From Planctomycetota bacterium (GTDB lineage: Bacteria > Planctomycetota > UBA1135 > GCA-002686595): a DNA stretch of 40,367 bases. The number at the start of each line of letters is the position of its first letter. The first letter of the stretch is position 1. The stretch lies in NCBI GenBank assembly GCA_012959525.1, contig DUDB01000007.1, positions 1 to 40,367 of the forward strand. Reading direction: 5' to 3'. Of this stretch, positions 25,023 through 33,554 are shown piece after piece. The notes under the pieces were generated by a model. That model was not told the origin of the DNA, did no database searches, and worked only from the letters and a program-made list of their open reading frames with translations. The position numbers and the translations under genes are program-made.

Positions 25023-27752
25023 ATGCCCACCGCATCGCGCCCGCGACTCTTCCTGCTCGACGGCACCGCCCTCGCCTATCGCGCCCACTTCGCCCTGGCC
25101 CGCAGCGGCTTGACGTCCATGGACGGCAAGCCCACGGGAGCGGCCTACGGGTTCACCATGACCCTGCGGCGCATCCTGGAGCAGGAGAAACCCGACGCCA
25201 TCGCGGTGGCCCTCGACCCCAAGGGCCCAACCTTTAGGCACAAGCAGTACGCCGAGTACAAGGCCACGCGTGAGAAGGCCCCCGAGGAGATGGTCGCCCA
25301 GCTCGACGACATCCGAAACATCGTACGCGCCCACGGGATCCCTATCTTTGAGGTGCCCGGATTCGAGGCCGATGACGTCATCGGGACCCTGACGGTGCAG
25401 GCCGAGGCGGCGGGCTATGAGGTGCTGCTCGTCACGGGTGACAAGGACCTGATGCAGCTCGTCGGTGAGCACGTGCGCCTCTACAACATCTTCAAGCGCG
25501 ACGAAGACCTCGTCATGGAAGGCGTCGAAGAGGTCCACGCCAAGTTCGGTACCACCCCCGATCACGTCATCGACGTACTCGCCATCATGGGCGACGCCTC
25601 CGACAACGTGCCCGGGGTCAAGGGCATCGGTGAGAAGGGTGCGGCCAAGCTGATCGCCCAGTTCGGAAGCGTGGCGGGCGTGCTGGAGAATCTGGAGGAG
25701 GTCAAGGGCAAGGCGCGCGAGTACATCGAGCGCGACCGTGAGCAGCTGCTGATGTCGCTTGAGCTCGTGACGATCGACACGAACATGGCGTTGGACCCGG
25801 GGATTGAAGCCGTGGGCCCGGCCGAGCCCGACAAGGAAGCGCTGATCGAGATCTTCACGGCCCTCGACTTCCAGGGCCTTCGCAAGCGGGTGGCCGGGAC
25901 GGGGGCCAAGGCCTCCAGCGATCGCGACTACGTCACCATTCAGGACGAGGAGGGCCTCGCAACCATGGAAGCCGAGCTGCGCGCTGCCGGGACCTTTGCC
26001 TGGGACTCGGAAACCACGGGCCTCGACTCCCTGCAGGTCGACATCGTGGGCCTCTCCTTCAGCGCCAAGGCGGGCCGCGCTTTCTACGTGCCGTTCAATG
26101 CCACGCCCCCGGTCCTGGAGGGCGGAGCCGCAGCGCTCCTGGAGCGCCTGACCCCTCTACTGACAGATCAGGATCTGAAACGCATCGGGCAGAACCACAA
26201 GTACGACGCCCTGGTCTTGGCGGGTCACGGAGTCGACGTCCCACCTCCCTTCTTCGACACCATGGTGGCCAGCTACTGCGTGGCGGGAGCCACCCGGCGC
26301 CACGGCTTGGACGACCTGGCCCTGCACTACTTCAACCTGGCCAAGATCCCGACCTCGGAGCTGATCGGCAAGGGCAAGAGCCAGATCACCATGGCCGAGG
26401 TGCCCGTTGAGCAGGTGGCCGAGTATGCCTGCGAGGACGCCGACGTGACCTGGCAGCTCTTTGAGGTCTTGGACAAGGAGTTGGACGAAGTCGAGGCGCG
26501 CAGCCTGTTCGAAGACGTGGAGATGAAGCTCGTACCGGTGCTGACCGCGATGGAGCGACGCGGCATCACCCTGGACAGCGCCCTGATCGAGGACATGTCA
26601 TCTGGCCTGACCGCAGACATAGGCGCGGCGGAAGAGGAAGTTCGCGAGCTTGCTGGCGAACCAGGTCTCAACCTGGGGAGCCCCAAGGCGCTCGGCGCCG
26701 TGCTCTTCGAGAAGCTGCGCATCCAGGATGAAGCGGGCGTCAAGCGACCCAAGCGCACCAAGACGGGCTTCGCTACCGACCACGGCACTCTGACCCAGCA
26801 CTACGCGCGCGTCCCCATCGTCAAGCGCCTGCTCGAGTACCGCGAGGTAGCCAAGCTCAAGAACACCTACGTGGACACCCTGCCGGGGTTCGTCAATCCA
26901 TCCACGGGTCGTGTCCACTGTCACTTGAGCCAGACCACCGCCGCCACCGGTCGTCTGGCCTCCAGCAGCCCGAACCTGCAGAACATCCCCGTGCGCACGG
27001 AGCGCGGGCGCAAGTTGCGCGAGGCCTTCATCCCGCGCGCAGCAGACGACAAGGGTGAGTGGCTCATCCTGGCGGCAGACTATAGCCAGGTGGAGCTGCG
27101 CATCATGGCTCACCTCTCCGGCGACCCGGGCCTGAAGGACGCTTTTGAAAAGGGCCAGGACATCCACGCCTCCACCGCCCAAGTTGTATTCAACGTGGGG
27201 CCCGAGGACGTGGATCGCGCCATGCGCTCTCAGGCCAAGGCCATCAACTTCGGGCTGCTCTACGGCATGGGCCCCCAGCGTCTGGCGCGCGAGACGGGCC
27301 TGACCCTGCTCGAGGCCCAGGCTTTCATCCAGCGCTACTTCGCTGCATTCCCGCGTGTGCGCGAGTGGATCGACGCCACCCTGGAGGGCGCGCGCGAAAA
27401 CGGCTACGTGGAGACTCTGCTCGGCCGCCGCCGGACGATCGCCGACATCAACTCCGAGAACCAGCGTGCGCGCGCCTTCGCCGAAAACGCCGCCGTCAAC
27501 ACGCCCGTCCAGGGCTCGGCCGCGGACGTGATCAAGCTGGCCATGATCGCACTGGAAGAGCGCCTGACGGCCTCGGACCTAGCCGGTGAGATGCTCCTGC
27601 AGGTGCACGACGAGCTCCTCCTTGAAGTCCCGGCCTCCGAACTCGAGGCCTCCACCGACCTGGTGCGGGACTGCATGGAGCACGCACTCGACCTGGACGT
27701 GCCCCTCAAGGTCGAGTTCGGGTCGGGCCGCAACTGGCTGGAAGCGCACTAG
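25023..27752 (+). CDS. polA: DNA polymerase I
   Basis: 909 residues. The 5'-3' exonuclease (about 5-290) has FLLDGTALAYR, FEADDVIGTL and SDNVPGVKGIGEKGAAKL. The 3'-5' proofreading domain (about 300-490) retains D328 and E330 in AWDSETTGLD, NHKYD, and YACEDADVTW. The polymerase domain has motif A with D686 (AADYSQVELRIMAHLSG), motif B R735-K739-F743-Y747 (NFGLLYGMG) and motif C D863-E864 (QVHDELLLEVP). F743 predicts normal discrimination against dideoxynucleotides. All three activities should therefore be present. It fills and repairs DNA and replaces RNA primers. It starts 21 bp after the sulfatase stop, but the pairing is probably accidental. Confidence 0.97.
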   Translation: MPTASRPRLFLLDGTALAYRAHFALARSGLTSMDGKPTGAAYGFTMTLRRILEQEKPDAIAVALDPKGPTFRHKQYAEYKATREKAPEEMVAQLDDIRNIVRAHGIPIFEVPGFEADDVIGTLTVQAEAAGYEVLLVTGDKDLMQLVGEHVRLYNIFKRDEDLVMEGVEEVHAKFGTTPDHVIDVLAIMGDASDNVPGVKGIGEKGAAKLIAQFGSVAGVLENLEEVKGKAREYIERDREQLLMSLELVTIDTNMALDPGIEAVGPAEPDKEALIEIFTALDFQGLRKRVAGTGAKASSDRDYVTIQDEEGLATMEAELRAAGTFAWDSETTGLDSLQVDIVGLSFSAKAGRAFYVPFNATPPVLEGGAAALLERLTPLLTDQDLKRIGQNHKYDALVLAGHGVDVPPPFFDTMVASYCVAGATRRHGLDDLALHYFNLAKIPTSELIGKGKSQITMAEVPVEQVAEYACEDADVTWQLFEVLDKELDEVEARSLFEDVEMKLVPVLTAMERRGITLDSALIEDMSSGLTADIGAAEEEVRELAGEPGLNLGSPKALGAVLFEKLRIQDEAGVKRPKRTKTGFATDHGTLTQHYARVPIVKRLLEYREVAKLKNTYVDTLPGFVNPSTGRVHCHLSQTTAATGRLASSSPNLQNIPVRTERGRKLREAFIPRAADDKGEWLILAADYSQVELRIMAHLSGDPGLKDAFEKGQDIHASTAQVVFNVGPEDVDRAMRSQAKAINFGLLYGMGPQRLARETGLTLLEAQAFIQRYFAAFPRVREWIDATLEGARENGYVETLLGRRRTIADINSENQRARAFAENAAVNTPVQGSAADVIKLAMIALEERLTASDLAGEMLLQVHDELLLEVPASELEASTDLVRDCMEHALDLDVPLKVEFGSGRNWLEAH

Positions 27753-27795
27753 GACCTGCGGCCGAAGTCGCCTCTGCAGCCGACATCGAATGCGC

Positions 27796-29610
27796 TCAGT
27801 CGTCGCCCGTGTAGCCCAGGGATCTGAGCTCGCGATCTTCGGTGGCGGTCGGCCGCTGGACCTTGCTGCGCTTGGAGGTTCTCCCGATGCGGGCCATGGC
27901 GCTGGCGAGCTCAGCCTCTTCGATCCCGATCCAAGTCATCCAGCCCTCGCGCTCCTCGGACGGGACGTCCTCCAGGGGCAAGGTGCCGCTCTCGCGTTCC
28001 AAGAACCACTCGCCCCGCGTGCGCACCACGGCAGCCTCCGGGGTGCGCAGAGCCAGAAGGCGACCGAATCGGTCAAAGGGCATGAAGGGTCGCTCGGGGC
28101 CCGTCCCGCCCTCCAGCCAGGGTCGCAGGCTGCGCCCGGCAGATGCGGCAAAGTCAGAAGAGGGGCTCGGGTCGGACCCGCCGGCGTAGTCCAGGAACGT
28201 GCGCAACAGGTCCACGTGGCTGACGAGAGGGGCAGCGGTTCCTGGCTGCTCTGGAGTATCCGGCGTATGCACCAGGAGCGGCACGGTGGTGCACTCCGCG
28301 TAGTAGCTGGCGTGCAACGCCTTGCCATGCTCGAAGAACTCCTCGCCGTGGTCCGCGGTGATCGCGATGACGCTGTTCTCGAGCAGCCCCCGGGCCTGCA
28401 GACCGTCGAAAAGGAGCGCCAGATCACGATCCAGGGTCCTGACGCCGGCGTCGTACAGACACTCGATGAAGCGACGCTCCGCCTGGGCCGGCAGGTCACC
28501 GCGCTCGTTCAATAGACGCAGGTATTCGGAGGCACACACACCTTCCTCGTTGCAGCCATCGAACTCGCCCTGGTACCAGCCCGCATAGCGCTCCCGGTCG
28601 GAGGGAGCCGCGTGGTAGGGCAGGCCGTGCATGTCCGAATGCGCGTCATAGGTGTGGAAGAACAGGAAGAAGGGCGTGCCCTGCACCAGGTCGAGTACCT
28701 CCAGGGCCTGCGCGGCCTTGGCCTGGGTGGGCTCCGCAACCCGCCGATAGAGATCGAAGCCACGGGTGAACCCGAACCGACCGGTGAGCCAGACGCAGGT
28801 GTCCACAACTGCCAGGGTCGCGTAGCCCTCCTCTTTGAGAAGTTCAGGGAGGGTCGGCAGTTCACCCGGCAGTCCCAGGTCGCGGGTCACCCCGTGGCGC
28901 GACGGGGAGAGACCTGTCAGCATGGTCATGTGGCTCGGCAGCGTGGACGGAGCCGCCGAGTAGGCGTTCTCAAAGCGCACGGCGTGCTGGGCAAAGGCGT
29001 CCAGATTGGGGGTGGCGCCCAGGTCGCTCCCGTAGGAACCCAGGCGATCAGCGCGCAGGGTGTCCAATGAGATCAGGATCAGATTGGGTCGCTCGGGCCA
29101 ACGGCCTGGGCTGCGATCGGCCCCCAGGTGCAATGCGAGGACGGTGACGGAGAGGGCCGCGGCGACGCCCCCCCCGGTCTTGGCAACGCGACTCTCCCCT
29201 GAACCCCAAACTCCCACAGCCGCCGACGCCGCAGCGACCAGACCCAGACTGCAGATCAGACCCCAACCACGCCAACCCTCCAGGGAGGGTGCGAATACCG
29301 AGTCGTAAGGTAGCCAATGAGCTATCCAGGCCAAGCTCACCGAGCCCGCCAGCAGGAACAGGGGCCAGCGCAAGCCCGGTCGGTGGGCACAGAGTCCCGC
29401 ACCGACGATCAGGATGGGTGCCGCGATCCACAGACCCGCCAGGAAGAAGGAGTAGCCCTGGCTCAGGGTCTGATCACCCAGGCCTCCCGTACCGTAGAAA
29501 CGCAGCACCACGGGGGTCGCACGCCCCATGGCGAGGAGGGCCCCGGCGAGAAAACCTGCTCGCAGCCAAAGGCCCGGACGAGGAGGCTGGTTGTGAATCG
29601 GGGGCTGCAC
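27796..29610 (-). CDS. Membrane sulfatase-fold protein with Thr in place of the catalytic Cys
   Basis: 604 residues from the start at 29610. The N-terminal 160 residues contain about five hydrophobic helices. The sulfatase/alkaline-phosphatase domain follows: NLILISLDTLRADRLGSYG with D183, then SAAPSTLPSHMTMLTGLSP. In true sulfatases the last motif is C-x-P-S-R; here T223 sits at the Cys position. Phosphoethanolamine and phosphoglycerol transferases of this superfamily use Thr and have similar N-terminal helices, so a membrane phospho-transferase or hydrolase is more likely than a sulfatase. ITADHGEEFFEHGKALH gives the second metal site. It ends with ELRSLGYTGDD, a tail shared with the lipoprotein at 35733-37133. 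Convergent with polA. Confidence 0.88.
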   Translation of the reverse strand: MQPPIHNQPPRPGLWLRAGFLAGALLAMGRATPVVLRFYGTGGLGDQTLSQGYSFFLAGLWIAAPILIVGAGLCAHRPGLRWPLFLLAGSVSLAWIAHWLPYDSVFAPSLEGWRGWGLICSLGLVAAASAAVGVWGSGESRVAKTGGGVAAALSVTVLALHLGADRSPGRWPERPNLILISLDTLRADRLGSYGSDLGATPNLDAFAQHAVRFENAYSAAPSTLPSHMTMLTGLSPSRHGVTRDLGLPGELPTLPELLKEEGYATLAVVDTCVWLTGRFGFTRGFDLYRRVAEPTQAKAAQALEVLDLVQGTPFFLFFHTYDAHSDMHGLPYHAAPSDRERYAGWYQGEFDGCNEEGVCASEYLRLLNERGDLPAQAERRFIECLYDAGVRTLDRDLALLFDGLQARGLLENSVIAITADHGEEFFEHGKALHASYYAECTTVPLLVHTPDTPEQPGTAAPLVSHVDLLRTFLDYAGGSDPSPSSDFAASAGRSLRPWLEGGTGPERPFMPFDRFGRLLALRTPEAAVVRTRGEWFLERESGTLPLEDVPSEEREGWMTWIGIEEAELASAMARIGRTSKRSKVQRPTATEDRELRSLGYTGDD

Positions 29611-29699
29611 AACCCAAGAGCCTAAATCGTCCGGGTGCGCGTGAAGAAGGGGGAATCCAACTTGTCTGCGCCCGGCCGGGGGAATTGCGGGCTGCCCCG

Positions 29700-29720
29700 T
29701 TCCTGGCCCGTTCCTGGCCG
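29700..29720. repeat. Short tandem repeat, 11 bp x 2
   Basis: TTCCTGGCCCG is followed directly by TTCCTGGCCGG. Seen directly; could be an operator half-site pair or chance. Confidence 0.5.
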
Positions 29721-29779
29721 GTTCGGTAGTCCGGAGGAATCGAAGAGTACCCTAACCCACGGCACTGTCCCGATTTGAC

Positions 29780-29811
29780 CCAGGGGCCGGCCCGGGGCCC
29801 GGAGGCCCTGG
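29780..29811. repeat. GC-rich imperfect inverted repeat
   Basis: CCAGGG-G-CC at 29780-29788 pairs with GGCCCTGG at 29804-29811 with one bulged G, and the interior (GGCCC-G-GGGCC) can also pair. No T-tract follows on either strand, so it is not a standard terminator. Function unknown. Confidence 0.45.
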
Positions 29812-29942
29812 AAACTGCTATCCTTAAGTGTCGGCCCTTGCGCCCGCCCTGGTTACCTGGGCATTCTCTTGGCCAAGCGGCCTGACCGAATGGCCTCGCG
29901 CCCCAACCCGAGCCCCACAGCAACAGCGCCGATATCCACCCC

Positions 29943-31142
29943 ATGACTGAGACTGCACTCGAAGAAACTGTCAGCGCTGGCATTTTCGACGTCGACCCGG
30001 TGCTTTGCATCGCCTGCGACGCCTGCTGCGATGACTTCCCTGAGATCTTCTACATGGGGGGAGACGAGAAGGCGCACACGCTCGACGACCAAGAGGCTCA
30101 GCTGTACAACGCCCGCACGGTTGTGGACGTGTGCCCCACCGACGCCATCGGATTCTCGGGCGAGTTACCGCCGGCCGAGCTGACCGTCGAGCTTGCAGAG
30201 GTTGCCGGATGGGAAGCTGAGTGGGCGCGACACAGGGGCCTACCGGAGGACCGACTCGAGCGCGATCGACGCTACGGCCTCGACTTCGACCTGCGGGAAG
30301 AGGACGGCTACGTCGAGGTCACCCTGAACATGCCCACGCTCGTGCCGCCCGTGCGCGACCGCTTCCGCTACGGCGCGCCGAACGTGATGCCGGAATACAA
30401 GGTCCACGTGTACCGCACGGAGAACCGACTGGCCATCACCGGGTGGATCAAGCCCATCTCGCCCTCCGACAAGACAGACGTGAAGCTGCTCAAGGCCCAG
30501 ATCCTGGCTCTGACCCACACGTCCAGTTCGTTCCCTGGTCGCTTCACGACCGAAATCCCCCTGCCGGAAGAGAACTTCGTCGGCTTCAAGGAACGCCACG
30601 ATGGCCATGGCATGGTGCGCGTACTCCTCTTCACCGACCGCGCCAAGATGGATGCCTGGCAGTGGAAAGCACACTTCATCACCACCGATTGCACCTCCTG
30701 CAGTATTTGTGAACGCGTCTGCCCGACCAACGCCATCACCGGCGGCGAGCGCTACTTCATCGAGCCGGACCTGTGCATCAACTGCTCGGTCTGTGGGGTC
30801 TACTGCCCCTTCGACGCCATCGATGACAGTCGCGAGGAGCTGGTACCCAAGATCAAGCCCAAGCAGATCCCCAAGGCTCTCGTGCACGACGAACTCTGCA
30901 CAGGGTGTGAGTTCTGCGTGGACGTGTGTCCGTTCGACGCCATCGCCATGGAGTCGATCGTGGAGCCCAGCGATTACCCCCTTCCGCAGACCAGCCAGAT
31001 CGCGGTGGTCACCGGCAAGCTGTGCACCTCCTGCAAGCTTTGCGAGCAGGTCTGCATCAAGGACGCCATCGAGGTGCCTCGGCCGCACCAGTTTGAGGAC
31101 ATCGGGATGAGCTTCATGAGCTACGTCACCGATGGGCACTAG
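29943..31142 (+). CDS. Multi-cluster ferredoxin with five predicted [4Fe-4S] sites
   Basis: 399 residues. An N-terminal ferredoxin module has C22, C25 and C28 (CIACDACCDDFPEIF) with C64 in VCPTDAI. A Cys-free central domain (about 105-240) is beta-rich (YVEVTLNMPTLVPPVRDRFR, YKVHVYRTENRLAITGW), faintly like a CS/Hsp20 fold; I cannot name it. The C-terminal part holds four C-x2-C-x2-C-x3-C sets: 250-260, 278-288, 319-329 and 361-371, forming two double-cluster ferredoxin units. The last set has CIKDAI instead of CP. No signal peptide, so it is cytoplasmic. There is no oxidoreductase neighbour; it may shuttle electrons between soluble partners. The arrangement is unusual. Confidence 0.88.
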   Translation: MTETALEETVSAGIFDVDPVLCIACDACCDDFPEIFYMGGDEKAHTLDDQEAQLYNARTVVDVCPTDAIGFSGELPPAELTVELAEVAGWEAEWARHRGLPEDRLERDRRYGLDFDLREEDGYVEVTLNMPTLVPPVRDRFRYGAPNVMPEYKVHVYRTENRLAITGWIKPISPSDKTDVKLLKAQILALTHTSSSFPGRFTTEIPLPEENFVGFKERHDGHGMVRVLLFTDRAKMDAWQWKAHFITTDCTSCSICERVCPTNAITGGERYFIEPDLCINCSVCGVYCPFDAIDDSREELVPKIKPKQIPKALVHDELCTGCEFCVDVCPFDAIAMESIVEPSDYPLPQTSQIAVVTGKLCTSCKLCEQVCIKDAIEVPRPHQFEDIGMSFMSYVTDGH

Positions 31143-31169
31143 GGAACGGCACTAGAGCCGATCGCGCCA

Positions 31170-31184
31170 CCTGGCATCGCCAGG
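31170..31184. terminator. Short hairpin after the ferredoxin gene
   Basis: Perfect 6-bp stem CCTGGC / GCCAGG with a 3-nt loop, 28 bp after the stop. No T-tract follows, so termination is uncertain. Confidence 0.3.
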
Positions 31185-31288
31185 GACCCGGCCTTCGCCG
31201 CCACAGACCACAGGGCCACACGGAACGGGAATCGGCGTGCTAGGGTGCGCAGGCCAGAATGCCCCCGGCCCCCATTGGAAACCACGCC

Positions 31289-32185
31289 ATGCGTCTTCTT
31301 ACCCCGTCGCCCAAGTCCCGCGCTCTCCTAGCCCCCCTCGTGCTGCTCCTGCTGGGTACAGCGCTGGGCTCGCCCTGTCTCGCCCAGGAGTCCGGTACCC
31401 ATAAGCGGACCCTGAAATCGAACGACAAGGAGCGTCAGTTCCTGCTGCACATCCCGCGCAACTACAAGAAGGCGGTCAAGAAGGAGTCGGCCCCTCTGGT
31501 CATCATGCTGCACGGGCGCACCAGCAACGGAGCCATGGCGGCCAGCGCATACTACGGCTGGAAGGAGCTCTCCGAAAAGGAGGGCTTCGTCGCCGTGTTC
31601 CCCACGGCCCTGGGTTCTCCCACAAGTTGGGAAGGCGCATGGAAAGGCAAGAAAACAAACGACTCGGTGTTCTTGTCCGACTTGATCGACCTGATGCTTG
31701 AAGAGTTGAAGATCGACAAGAATCGCATCTTCATGACGGGGCACAGCAGCGGTGGTTTCATGAGCTTCTCCTTCGCCGCCAGCCATGGAGACAAGGTGGC
31801 TGCCATCGCCCCGGTTGCGGGTCTGGTGTTGGACAAAACCAAGCCCAAGCTGCCCGTCTCCCTCATCTCTTTCCACGGCATGGCCGACAGCATCGTGTCC
31901 TACGACTCGAGCAAGTGGGGAATGCCCACGGCCATGGAATCGGCGGAGCTTTTCGCCAAGCACAATGGCTGCGCGGATGTAAAGCGCGTTGAGCTCAACA
32001 AGGGCAAGGTCCACCTCGACACTTGGATCAAGGGCAAGAAGGAGACGGAGGTCCACTTCTACAGCATCGAAGGTGGCAGCCACGGCTGGCCCCAGGGTGG
32101 CTCGAAGTCCGTCGCCGCTACGCAGCTGATCTGGGAGTTCTTCGAAGAACACCCGCGCAAGCCCGACAAGAAAAAGGGCAAGTAG
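31289..32185 (+). CDS. Secreted alpha/beta-hydrolase of the PHB depolymerase / feruloyl esterase type
   Basis: 298 residues from ATG 31289; an in-frame start at 31259 would lengthen the N-terminus ahead of the signal peptide (RALLAPLVLLLLGTALGSPCLA-Q). The fold is the LpqC/poly(3-hydroxybutyrate) depolymerase-like group: LVIMLHGRTSNG forms the oxyanion region, GHSSGG places the nucleophile at Ser153, SFHGMADSIVSY supplies the Asp and GGSHGWP the His. Length is typical for single-domain members without a binding module. The C-terminus is lysine-rich (RKPDKKKGK). It probably hydrolyses esters on polysaccharides or polyesters outside the cytoplasm. It converges with dinB, with only 8 bp between stops. 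Confidence 0.88.
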   Translation: MRLLTPSPKSRALLAPLVLLLLGTALGSPCLAQESGTHKRTLKSNDKERQFLLHIPRNYKKAVKKESAPLVIMLHGRTSNGAMAASAYYGWKELSEKEGFVAVFPTALGSPTSWEGAWKGKKTNDSVFLSDLIDLMLEELKIDKNRIFMTGHSSGGFMSFSFAASHGDKVAAIAPVAGLVLDKTKPKLPVSLISFHGMADSIVSYDSSKWGMPTAMESAELFAKHNGCADVKRVELNKGKVHLDTWIKGKKETEVHFYSIEGGSHGWPQGGSKSVAATQLIWEFFEEHPRKPDKKKGK

Positions 32186-32193
32186 CGCGCCCT

Positions 32194-33471
32194 TCAGTCG
32201 GCGGTCTCAGCGATCTCGGGCTTGGGCTCCGCCCGACCATCGTCACCCTCGCGCAGCTGCCTCAGCAAGCTGGCGGGGACCACCGTGCGTCGTCCATAGC
32301 GACGGCGTAGCTCGTCCATGCTCTCGGTGGCCGCGGAGAGTTTTTCACTGGAGGCCATCCAGGCCGCACGGCTGCCCTCGCCCGAATCCTCAGTCTCAGC
32401 GGCACCAAACAGACTGCCCTGAGCTGGCTGACGCACGTCCTCGAGACGCGACACCTGCACGCCCAACAGGCGCAGGGGGCCACGATCCACCTTGTCGAGC
32501 AACTGCTTGGCTGTAGAGAAGATGCGCGGGCCCAGATTGGTCGCAAACTCGAGGGTGCGCGTGCGGGTGATTGTGCGGAAGTCCGCGTAGCGCACCTTAA
32601 GGGTTACCGTGCGCCCTCGTAGCCCCTTGTCCCGCAGAGTGAAGGCCACCTCCTCGGAGAAGGACAGCAGCATGTTGCCGAGCTCCTCGAAATCTGAAAC
32701 GTCCTTGGGAAAGGTGCGCTCCATACCATGGGATTTCTCCACCCTCTGGCTGGATACGCGGCGCAGGTCGATGCCGTGGGCCAGGTCGTGAATCCACAGA
32801 CCCGATGCCCCGTACTCGGCTTGCACCTCGGCGCGCGGGAGCTGCGCCAGATCTCCAATGGTCTCGACGCCCTGTTGGTTCAGACGCCGCGCCGTGCGCG
32901 GCCCAACGCCAAATATTTTGGACACGGGCAGGGGATCGAGAACCTCCCGCACCTGATCGGGTTCGATGATGCGCAGACCATCGGGCTTGTCCAGGTCGGA
33001 GGCCAGCTTGGCCAGAAACTTGGTCGGGGCCACGCCGACGGACGCCACCAGTCCAGTCTCGCGCAGGATGTCGGCGCGCACGCGCACCGCGACCTCACGG
33101 GCATCACCAAAGAGGCGCTCGGAACCTGCCACGTCGAGGAAGGCCTCGTCAAGAGACAGGGGTTCGACCGTGGGCGTGTAGCGCCGGAAGATGTCCATGA
33201 CTTGCTTGCTGACCGCGGTGTAGCGATCAAAGTCTGGCGGCAACAGGACCATGTTGGGGCATTTACGCCGAGCCTGGGCCGTGGGCATGGCCGAGTGCAC
33301 GCCGAAGGCACGCGCCTCGTAGCTGGCCGCAGAGATCACTCCACGGCTCGACGCCGGTCCCCCAACGCACACGGGCAGCCCGGCCAGAGACGGGTTGTCG
33401 CGGACTTCGACGGACGCATAGAAGGCGTCCATGTCCACGTGCAGGATGGTGAGGGGGGAACTCGGAGACAT
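32194..33471 (-). CDS. dinB: DNA polymerase IV (Y family)
   Basis: 425 residues, somewhat longer than usual because of a C-terminal extension of about 70. Catalytic carboxylates are D13 (HVDMDAFYASVE) and D108-E109 (PLSLDEAFLDV); Y18 is the likely steric gate. GVAPTKFLAKLASDLDKPDGL and the helix-hairpin-helix KIFGVGPRTARRL are typical. QGSLF at 351-355 is a good beta-clamp binding motif. The extension ends with acidic sequence and contains RRYGRRTVVPASLL. The enzyme performs error-prone translesion synthesis. It is divergent from the OleA-like gene across 83 bp; I could not identify a LexA box there. Confidence 0.95.
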   Translation of the reverse strand: MSPSSPLTILHVDMDAFYASVEVRDNPSLAGLPVCVGGPASSRGVISAASYEARAFGVHSAMPTAQARRKCPNMVLLPPDFDRYTAVSKQVMDIFRRYTPTVEPLSLDEAFLDVAGSERLFGDAREVAVRVRADILRETGLVASVGVAPTKFLAKLASDLDKPDGLRIIEPDQVREVLDPLPVSKIFGVGPRTARRLNQQGVETIGDLAQLPRAEVQAEYGASGLWIHDLAHGIDLRRVSSQRVEKSHGMERTFPKDVSDFEELGNMLLSFSEEVAFTLRDKGLRGRTVTLKVRYADFRTITRTRTLEFATNLGPRIFSTAKQLLDKVDRGPLRLLGVQVSRLEDVRQPAQGSLFGAAETEDSGEGSRAAWMASSEKLSAATESMDELRRRYGRRTVVPASLLRQLREGDDGRAEPKPEIAETAD

Positions 33472-33554
33472 GGGACCCGATAGGGTGCCCTGCGGCAGCC
33501 GAAACCGTCAACCACAGCGGTCCAGGCGTCTGGACCGTATGCTCTCCCGCGCCC

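Larger units (their letters stand above)
29611..29942. other. 332-bp divergent intergenic region
   Basis: It separates the membrane sulfatase-fold gene (minus) from the ferredoxin gene (plus), so it should carry promoters for both. I could not place convincing -35/-10 pairs. It contains an 11-bp tandem repeat at 29700-29720 and an imperfect GC-rich inverted repeat at 29780-29811. No credible gene or tRNA is seen. Confidence 0.6.
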
